Below are positions 1-7,712 of a stretch of 32,324 nt of DNA, one piece after another. The notes beneath the pieces were generated by a model. It was not told the origin of the DNA. It was given only the letters and a program-made list of their open reading frames with translations, and made no database searches. The translations under genes and the position numbers were made by a program. The stretch lies in assembly GCA_022447405.1 (NCBI GenBank), contig JAKVCE010000002.1, forward strand, positions 1 to 32,324, given 5' to 3'. The DNA comes from Planctomycetota bacterium. Its GTDB lineage: Bacteria; Planctomycetota; UBA1135; GCA-002686595. Each line of letters opens with the position of its first letter. Position 1 is the stretch's first letter.

Positions 1-733
1 CGTTGACGACGGATGAGTAGCCAAACTGATAGCAGAGGGTCTCTGTCTGGCCCTCGGCGCTCGTCGAGCTTCCGAGGTTGCTGTAAGGGAAGGAGCCCTG
101 ACCAGCGATCGGGGTCGCCGTGGCGCACTCGTCGTTGGTGATCGGGGTGTTGATCGTGACGCCGATCGAGCCCGTGCCGCCGGTCGCGCCGGGGAAGCTG
201 CCGATCTGCAGGAGGTAGGTGCTCGCGTTGCTGCAGGCGAAGCTCACCTGAGACTCCAGGGAGCATGAGTCGTCGTTGCAGTCGAGGACAGAGCCGACCG
301 CGGGGCAGCCGCCGCCGTTGTCAGGGTAGGCCGCGATCTTGGTGTCGAGGGTCGTGAAGCCGCAGGTGTTGACGATGGCGGTGCCGGTCGCGTCTGCGGT
401 CCAGGAGAACCAGACATCGTTGTCCACGGCGGAGGAGCCGAACTGGTAGCAGAGGTACTCGTTCTGCCCTTCGGCGCCGGTCGTCGCGATGGAGTTGTCG
501 TACGGGAAGGTCCCCTGCCCGGTGATGGGCATGGGCGCGCTGCAGTCGTCGCTGCCGCCGACAGACGCGGCGAACGCCCCAGGGATGCTCGCGCTGCGAG
601 CTCCGAGGGTGGACTTCGAGGCGACCTTAGGGCCGTCCTTCATGGGGTTTGACTTCTGGATGCCCTGAGCAAAGGTGGTGCCGCTCATAGCGATGAGGGC
701 GAGGCTCATACCGAGTGCGAAGGTGTTCTTCAT
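1..733 (-). CDS. Secreted protein with tandem ~139-aa modules, C-terminus truncated by window edge
   Basis: Open minus-strand frame from ATG at 733 to the left edge, absent from the ORF track because its stop lies outside. Reads MKNTFALGMSLALIAMSGTTFAQG... (signal peptide), then DDCSAPMPITGQGTFPYDN...EGQNEYLCYQFG and a second copy DECATATPIAGQGSFPYSN...EGQTETLCYQFG. Confidence 0.85.
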   Translation of the reverse strand, partial: MKNTFALGMSLALIAMSGTTFAQGIQKSNPMKDGPKVASKSTLGARSASIPGAFAASVGGSDDCSAPMPITGQGTFPYDNSIATTGAEGQNEYLCYQFGSSAVDNDVWFSWTADATGTAIVNTCGFTTLDTKIAAYPDNGGGCPAVGSVLDCNDDSCSLESQVSFACSNASTYLLQIGSFPGATGGTGSIGVTINTPITNDECATATPIAGQGSFPYSNLGSSTSAEGQTETLCYQFGYSSVVN

Positions 734-1119
734 GGGACGTCGGAGCTTTGTGTGGTTGGAGTGAGAGGGCCCTGACGGCATCTATTTGCGAATCTGTTCG
801 TCGGGCCTATTTGCAGTGGTTTTACCCACGATATGAAGGTTAGCCCGGGACAGCGTAATTTGGGGGGGAAGCGCCCAAAGATCGGACAGGCAGATAAGGG
901 CTCAGGAGATCGACCGTAAGCAATTGTCTTTAATTCACTTACAGAGCTTTAACCGACGCAGAGTCGCAGGTGCGGGTGCTCTTGATGTGCTTTGAAGGTG
1001 AGCCCACGCCGATTGTGCTCATGTGGTAACGGCGGCGTGGGCCTACACTATGAAGGGTCCAGGGTCTCAACAGAGCCTCTGTGTCCCAGCTCACTCAGAA
1101 AACTCTCCGGACGAACACT

Positions 1120-1968
1120 ATGTGGCACAAGACACTCGGCGGCGGCGCCCTCGCGCTCGCCATCTTCCTCCTGGGCGCGCCCGCTGGCGCAGCCCCTCAA
1201 TGATGCGGTGGAGGCGGTGCCTCCTTCGGTGGCGGCGCGGGCTTCTCTGGCCCGAGTCTCCCCGGCAGCGGCACCAACTCCGGAACGTCCAGTTGGACGC
1301 GAGGAAAGACGAGCAACTCACGCCTGCAAGCTGATTGGCAGACGCCGACGGTCAAAGCAGAGAAGAGCCTGGAGCTCCAAGCCGCGCTGAAAGAGCTGCG
1401 CGGTGACGACCCCCGCCCCTTGCTCATTCTCCGTGACTGCGAAGGCTGCAAGAACAAGGAGGGCGACCTCCTGCAGCGCACCCTCGTCGAGGAGCGCACC
1501 TTGCTCGCCACTGGCTGGTTCAACTGCGTGCGCTTCGGCCACGAGGTGATGGAGCCCAGCCACCCCTTCCACGTCATCTTCGACCACGAGCGTCACCCGC
1601 ACATCGCGATGTCGTCCTGGGATATGAAGACCTTCGTCCAGGTCCACCGCTCCAGCCCGAAGGAGCTCTGGAAGGCGATGAAGCGCGTCCTCGGTAAGGA
1701 CTACAAGAAGAGCGCTGAGTCGGCGATGAAGAACATCACCAAGCTCCTCAGCGAGTACGACGCCCTCGACGATCGCGAGAACGCGCTCCAAGAGCAGCTC
1801 AACACCAAGCGTGAGCGCGGCAAGGACGCGCGCGCCAAGGTCCTCGAGAAGGAGCTCGCTGAGCTCGCAGAGGAGCGTGAAGAGCTGATCGCAGACGAGA
1901 TGAAGCTGCGTGACCTCGGCTTCAAGAAGATCAAGGAGCGCGAGAAGCTCTTGGGCGAGAACGCCTGA
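1120..1968 (+). CDS. Secreted thioredoxin-fold-like protein with in-frame TGA (candidate selenoprotein, or disrupted gene)
   Basis: ATG at 1120 gives MWHKTLGGGALALAIFLLGAPAGAAPQ, then TGA at 1201-1203, then the same frame stays open: CGGGGASFGGGAGFSGPSLPGSG...RPLLILRDCEGCKNKEGD...GENA to stop at 1968. The track shows only 1420-1968. Confidence 0.6.
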
Positions 1969-1990
1969 GCCTCCGAGCTCTGACCGAAAC

Positions 1991-2020
1991 AAGGGGCGCG
2001 CCCGTTTGGGCGCGCCCCTT
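1991..2020 (+). terminator. Putative intrinsic terminator hairpin
   Basis: Perfect 13-bp inverted repeat aaggggcgcgccc-gttt-gggcgcgcccctt 23 nt after the stop at 1968, followed by tctctttgg; the U-tract is weak. Confidence 0.6.
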
Positions 2021-2059
2021 CTCTTTGGTCTCTGTGCCTCCTGGGCTTACCCTCAACCC

Positions 2060-3190
2060 ATGCGCCACCTAGCCTGCCTCGCGCTCAGCGCGCTCCTTGT
2101 CAGCTGCTCCTCCTTGGGGAGCTCGGCCACAGGCCTCTCTGGGTCGCTCGTCATCGCGGGCGGCGGGATGTCTTCGCGCTCACTGGAGGTGAGGGAGGCC
2201 TTCCTGGCGCGGAGGCTGAGCGGCGAGGTCGGCGTGATCGGCGCGGCGAGCTCAGGCCCTGAGGCGAGCGCAGCGCGGGGCGTGCGCGCGATGAACGAGG
2301 CGGCGGGCGCTGAGGTCGCCGTCGCGCTCCCCTTCAACGCGGGCGAGCCCGAGCTCGCGGATGACCCCGCGCTCGCCGCGAAGATCGATGGCTGCGGCGC
2401 GCTCTGGTTCACCGGCGGGAGCCAGTCACGGATCGTCGAGGCGATGCGCCCTGGCGGGAGAGAGACCTTGGCCTGGCGCGCTTGTGTGAGACTCCTCGAG
2501 CGCGGCGGCGTCATCGGCGGCTCCAGCGCGGGCGCAGCCATGATGTGCGACCCCATGATTCGCAGAGGGCGCAGCGCGAACGCCATGCGAGCGGGCGTCG
2601 GCCCGGAAGGCGTCGACCTCGGAGCAGGGATGGGCTTCTTCCCATGGGGGATCGTCGATCAACACTTCTTGGAGCGCGGTCGCTTCGGTCGCTTGGTCGT
2701 CGCGCTTGGGGAGACGGGCATCCGCCTCGGATGGGGGATCTCTGAAGACAGCGCGATCGTCGTCGACCGCACGACCGGGTGGGCTGAAGTGATCGGTTCG
2801 AGCGGCTTGGCGCTCTTTGACATGCGTGAGCTCCAAGTGAGCGAGGGCCGCTGGGAAGGAGTGGGCCTCTCGCTCTTGAGCTCTGGTGATCGCGTGAACG
2901 CGCTGACTGGGGAGGTCGTAGCGACCTCGGGCTCTACAGCGCGCGCTCCTTTGGGAGAGCCAGAGAGGGCGCTCGTTATGGAAGGGCTCTTCAACGCCGA
3001 GGCTCTGAAGCAGGCTGTGCATCAGCTGTTCGACACGCACCGTGAGAGGGCGCTCCTGCGAGATGGCGCGGAGGGCGCGCTCTTGCGTCGAGGCGCGAAC
3101 GCGCGGGCGTGGGTTCGACAGGGAGCCTCAGGTGCCGAGCAGATGAGCGCAGCTGGGCTGCGGCTCGATCTCTATCGCATCACCGAATGA
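2060..3190 (+). CDS. Cyanophycinase / peptidase S51-like lipoprotein
   Basis: Start at ATG 2060 (MRHLACLALSALLVSCSS; lipobox-like LVSC). Motifs SLVIAGGGMSSR, WFTGGSQSRIVEAM, GGVIGGSSAGAAMM (nucleophile Ser), IVDQHFLERGRFGRL are typical of cyanophycinase-like S51 proteins. The track start at 1910 would run through the upstream gene and hairpin. Confidence 0.8.
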   Translation: MRHLACLALSALLVSCSSLGSSATGLSGSLVIAGGGMSSRSLEVREAFLARRLSGEVGVIGAASSGPEASAARGVRAMNEAAGAEVAVALPFNAGEPELADDPALAAKIDGCGALWFTGGSQSRIVEAMRPGGRETLAWRACVRLLERGGVIGGSSAGAAMMCDPMIRRGRSANAMRAGVGPEGVDLGAGMGFFPWGIVDQHFLERGRFGRLVVALGETGIRLGWGISEDSAIVVDRTTGWAEVIGSSGLALFDMRELQVSEGRWEGVGLSLLSSGDRVNALTGEVVATSGSTARAPLGEPERALVMEGLFNAEALKQAVHQLFDTHRERALLRDGAEGALLRRGANARAWVRQGASGAEQMSAAGLRLDLYRITE

Positions 3191-3200
3191 GGCCTGCCGC

Positions 3201-4376
3201 TCAGTCGGCCAAGCGCTCATGCTCCGACTCGGCGAAGCGATCCGTCATGCCTGCGATGTAGTCGCAGGCTGCGCGGGCGGTGCCGACCTCTTCTGCCCAG
3301 GCCTGGAACCACGGCCGCATCTCGGAGGGCGCTCTGGTGTAGACCTCGAAGAGGTGGCCGAGGACCTCGCGCGCGTAGGCTGAGAACTCGGTGAGCTCGG
3401 GGTGTCGGTAGAAGTGCTCGTAGAGGAAGGCGTGCAGCTCCGCGACTTGCTCGCGCAGCTCTTGGGAGTGCCTGATGAGCAGACCGTCCGCCTCACGTGC
3501 TTCGTCCGCTGTGGTGATGCCAGCGTCCTGGATCGCCGCAGCGCTGGCGATCGTGAGGTCTTGGATGCAGGCGCCGATGACCTCGTTGGCGATGCGCTCT
3601 ACGCGCAGGTTCTTATCGTCGGTTGAGGCGAGGAAGCCGGGGTGATCCCGCTCGACGCGCTCTGCGGCCGTACGCCAGAGGGCGCAGCCTGCGTGCAGGG
3701 TCTCTTCTGTGAACATGTCGGCGGTGAGCCCATCGACGAGGTCGTGCTTGTGGTACGCGGTGGAGTCGGCGAGGTCGGCGACCTGCGCCTCGAGGAGCGG
3801 GTGGCGACGCCGGGGCTGGAACTCCTCGGGCCAGACCTCGGCGCTCTCGTGCTTCAAGAGCGACTCGCGGATCTCGCGGGTGAGGTTGAGGCCCGCGTAC
3901 TCAGGGCTGCGGCGCTCCAAGAGGTCGACGACGCGCAGCACCTGGTTGTTGTGGCGGAAGCCACCGTGCTCGGTCATGAGCTCTTGCAGCGCGGTCTCGC
4001 CGCGGTGCCCGAAGGGCGGGTGACCGATGTCGTGGGCGAGGGCGACGGCTTCGCAGAGGGCCTCGTTGAGCCTGAGGGTGGAGCCCACAGAGCGCGCGAC
4101 CTGACACACCTCGAGGCTGTGGGAGAGGCGGGTGCGCTGGTGGTCGCCGCGGCGGTTCACGAAGACCTGCGTCTTGTACATGAGGCGACGGAACGCGGTG
4201 CAGTGGGTGAGCCGGTCGCGGTCGCGCTCGAAGCAGGTGCGGAAGTTGGAGTGATCCTCCGGGTGGGCGCGGCCGAGGGAGTCCGCGCTCTTCATCGCCC
4301 AGGGGGCGAGCTCGCGGGCCTCGCGCTCTTCGCGGGCGGCGCGGTCTAGGAGTCCGGGGGTCTCGCTCATCAGCAC
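3201..4376 (-). CDS. dgt: Deoxyguanosinetriphosphate triphosphohydrolase-like HD-domain protein
   Basis: RRLMYKTQVFVNRRGDHQRTRLSHSLEVCQVARSVG...AVALAHDIGHPPFGHRGE: characteristic dGTPase HD motifs. Confidence 0.9.
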   Translation of the reverse strand: MLMSETPGLLDRAAREEREARELAPWAMKSADSLGRAHPEDHSNFRTCFERDRDRLTHCTAFRRLMYKTQVFVNRRGDHQRTRLSHSLEVCQVARSVGSTLRLNEALCEAVALAHDIGHPPFGHRGETALQELMTEHGGFRHNNQVLRVVDLLERRSPEYAGLNLTREIRESLLKHESAEVWPEEFQPRRRHPLLEAQVADLADSTAYHKHDLVDGLTADMFTEETLHAGCALWRTAAERVERDHPGFLASTDDKNLRVERIANEVIGACIQDLTIASAAAIQDAGITTADEAREADGLLIRHSQELREQVAELHAFLYEHFYRHPELTEFSAYAREVLGHLFEVYTRAPSEMRPWFQAWAEEVGTARAACDYIAGMTDRFAESEHERLAD

Positions 4377-4412
4377 CAGAGAGCCTAGCCGCTCAGGCCG
4401 CGCTCGTGTGGT

Positions 4413-5411
4413 TCAAGGTCTCCCCTCTGAGAGCCACAGACCGATCCAGAGGTACTGGGGCAGCCAGTGTGAGCAGGCGTCGAAGTCGCCCGCCCAGAGA
4501 TCTTCGCGCGCGAGGAAGTGCCCCAGGTGTTCCTGGTAGCGTCCCCGCGCCTCCGCGCTCCCACTCCCCGCGTCGAAGGCGTCGGGCCAGGTGCGGCTGA
4601 TCACGACTCCGAGCGGATGAACGGTGGGGACGGTGACGGTCTCGGGGAGCTCCGGGAGCGGGCCGGGGTCATAGGGAGTGGCCTCCCCTCTGGCGCTCCG
4701 CACCGTGAGCGCGTGGATGGCGGGGAGCCACAGGAAGTCATAGCCGTGTGCGCTTGAGAGGTCAGCGAGGGCGTCGCGGTGGGGGGCGAGCTTCGTCTCA
4801 TGCAGGGCGCGGAGGCGCTCCTTCGCATCCTCTGATGCGGGCTCCGACCACGTGACGAGCAGGAGCGCCATCAACCAGGACCTGTAGTCGCCTGTGAACC
4901 CGCGCTCGCCGCGCTCGGGGAAGGGGCTCTCCTCAAGTCGACTGATGAGGTGTGACCCGAGCTCATCGCGCCAGGCGCCAGTCGCCTCCGGCGCGCCCGG
5001 ATGCTTCTCAAGCTCAGAGAGGAGCAAGAGGAGCCAGGCCTCGTCGTAGGGCGCTGTCCTTTGGTGATTGGATGCCCGCGACAAGAGGAGCTGCACCTCG
5101 TTCGCGAGCCCCTCTCCCGCGAGGCGCGCGTAGAGCCAGGCGCTGAGCGCTTCGTCCTCGGCTGTGCGTGCGTGGAGGAGGAGGCACCAGTGGGCGATCA
5201 CGCAGGAGTGCCAGTCATAAGAGCCAGTGAAGAGGCCCTCGCGCTCCGTCTCTTCGCCCCAGGGGTAGAGGCTGTGGTTCGGCTCGCGCGTCTCGATCCC
5301 ATCTCGCATGAGCTCGACGAGGCGAGGCCGGAGCGCCGCCAAGTCGGGCTCTTGGCTGGGTGTCGGTCCGGTGGTCATGACGAGGAAGAGCGGGAGGGTG
5401 AAGAGTTCCAT
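4413..5411 (-). CDS. DUF2891-like protein with N-terminal signal peptide
   Basis: Start MELFTLPLFLVMTTG at 5411; EPNHSLYPWGEETEREGLFTGSYDWHSCVIAHWCLLL resembles the DUF2891 Y/C-YDWHS signature. Confidence 0.7.
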   Translation of the reverse strand: MELFTLPLFLVMTTGPTPSQEPDLAALRPRLVELMRDGIETREPNHSLYPWGEETEREGLFTGSYDWHSCVIAHWCLLLHARTAEDEALSAWLYARLAGEGLANEVQLLLSRASNHQRTAPYDEAWLLLLLSELEKHPGAPEATGAWRDELGSHLISRLEESPFPERGERGFTGDYRSWLMALLLVTWSEPASEDAKERLRALHETKLAPHRDALADLSSAHGYDFLWLPAIHALTVRSARGEATPYDPGPLPELPETVTVPTVHPLGVVISRTWPDAFDAGSGSAEARGRYQEHLGHFLAREDLWAGDFDACSHWLPQYLWIGLWLSEGRP

Positions 5412-5555
5412 CGGTGGGCGCTCAAGGCTGAGCACACAGTATGTGATCGAGGCTCCTTGAGTGACGGTATCGTGCCCGTATCCGCGGGCGAGAGTTGGCT
5501 GAAGTGAAGGCGCTCTCTGGGCGCGCTGGTTAGGATCTCTCTCAAGAGCCTCGGC

Positions 5556-7712
5556 ATGACGACGACTCAGGAGAGCAAGGCGGTCCGCTATCACGACATG
5601 GACGCGCTGCGCGCGACAGCGATGATCCTCGGGATCGCGCTGCACGGCGCGCTCTCCTTCGTGCCCTTCCCCTGGAGCGTCCAGGACAGCGAGCAGCACG
5701 AGGCCTTCGGCACCTTCTTCTGGGCGATCCACGGCTTCCGGATGCCGGTGTTCTTCGTGATGAGCGGCTTCTTCACCGCGATGCTCTGGCGCAGGCGCGG
5801 CCTCGGCTCGATCCTGAAGCAGCGCTTCCTGCGCGTCTTCCTCCCCTGCATGGTGGGGATCTGGACGATCTGTCCGCTGCAGGACTGGGCTGGTGGCTTC
5901 GTCTACACCGAGACGCCCCCAGAGTGGCCCTTCGAGGTGGAGGAGGAGACCCGTGTCCCCACCGAGGTTCAGGAGGTAGAGCGCGCAGAGAGCCTCCCGC
6001 TCGCGGCCAAGCTCGGCCAGCGCGCTGTGGTCGAAGAGCTCCTCGCTCGCGGGGACGACGTAGACACTCGGGATGACTGGGGCGCGACGGCGCTGCACTG
6101 GGCGGCGGTGACGAGCGAGGAGGAGATCGTCCGGACGCTCATCGAGGAGGGCGCGGACGTCAACGCGAAGACGGGGGACGGATCGCGTCCGCTGCACTGG
6201 GCGGCCTTCCTGGGTGAGCCTGTCATCGTGGAGCTCCTCTTGGAGGCAGGCGCAGACCCGAGCGTTCGGAATCAAAAGCGCGAGTCCCCGCTCGACACGA
6301 TCCGCGCGCCGTGGTCGGGAGAGATGGCGGGGGTCGTCAAGTGGGTCGCGGGCTTCATGGAGGTCGAGGTCGACGTCGACCGCGTCAGAGAGGATCGCCC
6401 GGAGATCGTCGCGCTCCTCGAGGCCACCGGCTTAAAGCTCGACCTCCCGAGCGCCGCTAAGCGCGGTGACCTAGACGCTGTGCGAGCGCTCCTTGAGGAG
6501 GGCGCCGACACCGAGGAGCGGATGGGGGACAAGAGCTCCGCGCTGCACTGGTCTGCTGTCCACGGTCACTACGAGGTCGTGGAGGCCTTACTCGAGGCTG
6601 GCGCGGATCCGAACGTCAGGTCCGAAGACGGAGGGACCCCGCTCCACTGGGTCGCCTTCCTGGGAGAGTCTGAGATGGTCGAGCTGCTCCTCGAAGAGGG
6701 GGCAGACCCGAACATCGCGAACTACAGCGGCCTGACCCCGCTCGACACGATCAGGCCCTCTTGGGATGAGCTCGAGGGGGTGACCCTGTTCTTCGCAGGG
6801 ATCATGGAGCTCGACCTGGACCTCGATGAGCTCAAGGAGGACCGGCCCGCGGTCGTCGCCGCGCTCAGTGCTGGCGGCGCAGAGGGCGGCGGCGGTGACG
6901 GCGACTTCGACCGCTGGATCTGGGGTCTGTTCACCGGAAACGTCTTCCACCACCTGTGGTTCCTCTGGTTCCTGTGCTTCTTCGTGGTGGCCTTCGCGGG
7001 CTACGCCTTCTTCGCGAGCGTCGTCGGCTTGAAGCGACTCCCGCGGGTGCTCATCAACTCGCCGCTGCGCTACCTCTGGCTCCTGCCCCTGACGCTCATC
7101 CCGCAGCTCATGATGCGCGACGGCCAGGTCGGCGGCTTCGGCCCGGACACGTCGACGGGCTGGCTCCCGTTCCCTCACCTGCTCCTCTACTACTGGGTCT
7201 TCTTCTTCTTCGGCGTCCTCTACCACGACACCAAGGAGGAGGACGACAAGGTCGGGAGCTGGTGGTGGCTGACCTTGCCGCTGGCCCTCTTCGTCGTCTT
7301 CCCGATCGGAACAGGCTTCTCATTCGGTGACTCGGGCTCGCTTGAGGAGGGCTTCTTCAGGGAGTCACAGCACCTCATCGCCTGCTCTTTCGAGGTGCTC
7401 TTCGTCTGGCTGATGATCTTCGGCTCGATGGGCTTCTTCCGGAGGTTCTTCAGCAGCGGGAGTCGTGTCATGCGCTACGTCTCCGACTCCTCCTACTGGC
7501 TCTACCTCGCCCACCTGCCGCTGATCCTGCTCGGGCAGTGGTTCGTGCGCGACTGGCCCATCTCACCCTTCATCAAGTTCCCGCTCATGTGCGGGGTCGT
7601 GACGGGGCTGCTCCTCCTGAGCTATCAGCTCTTCGTTCGCTACACGCCCATAGGGACCTTCCTGAACGGCAAGCGCGAGCGAACGGCTCAGGCGTCCGTC
7701 GCGGCGGACTGA
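5556..7712 (+). CDS. Acyltransferase-3-family integral membrane protein with two inserted ankyrin-repeat blocks
   Basis: N-term YHDMDALRATAMILGIALHGALSF...FRMPVFFVMSGFFTAMLWRRRG and C-term multi-TM ...YVSDSSYWLYLAHLPLILL are acyltransferase-3 / OpgC-like. Residues ~147-440 carry ankyrin motifs (GATALHWAAVTSEEEIVRTLIEEGADVNAKTGDG; TPLHWVAFLGESEMVELLLEEGADPNIANYSG). Confidence 0.9.
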   Translation: MTTTQESKAVRYHDMDALRATAMILGIALHGALSFVPFPWSVQDSEQHEAFGTFFWAIHGFRMPVFFVMSGFFTAMLWRRRGLGSILKQRFLRVFLPCMVGIWTICPLQDWAGGFVYTETPPEWPFEVEEETRVPTEVQEVERAESLPLAAKLGQRAVVEELLARGDDVDTRDDWGATALHWAAVTSEEEIVRTLIEEGADVNAKTGDGSRPLHWAAFLGEPVIVELLLEAGADPSVRNQKRESPLDTIRAPWSGEMAGVVKWVAGFMEVEVDVDRVREDRPEIVALLEATGLKLDLPSAAKRGDLDAVRALLEEGADTEERMGDKSSALHWSAVHGHYEVVEALLEAGADPNVRSEDGGTPLHWVAFLGESEMVELLLEEGADPNIANYSGLTPLDTIRPSWDELEGVTLFFAGIMELDLDLDELKEDRPAVVAALSAGGAEGGGGDGDFDRWIWGLFTGNVFHHLWFLWFLCFFVVAFAGYAFFASVVGLKRLPRVLINSPLRYLWLLPLTLIPQLMMRDGQVGGFGPDTSTGWLPFPHLLLYYWVFFFFGVLYHDTKEEDDKVGSWWWLTLPLALFVVFPIGTGFSFGDSGSLEEGFFRESQHLIACSFEVLFVWLMIFGSMGFFRRFFSSGSRVMRYVSDSSYWLYLAHLPLILLGQWFVRDWPISPFIKFPLMCGVVTGLLLLSYQLFVRYTPIGTFLNGKRERTAQASVAAD

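Noticed and set aside
1200-1334. Reinitiation at ATGATG (1200/1203) overlapping the TGA
   Set aside because: These ATGs are not in the thioredoxin-like frame and yield a short Arg/Trp-rich peptide without features.
1318-1992. 224-aa minus-strand ORF
   Set aside because: Antisense to the thioredoxin-like gene; Leu/Glu-rich shadow ORF typical of high-GC DNA, no recognisable motif.
1910-2059. Upstream extension of the S51-like gene
   Set aside because: Would overlap the previous gene and the terminator hairpin; ATG 2060 gives a proper lipoprotein signal.
5411-6275. N-terminal extension of the 4413-6275 minus ORF
   Set aside because: Runs antisense through the ankyrin-acyltransferase gene; the signal-like start MELFTLPLFLVM at 5411 is more plausible.
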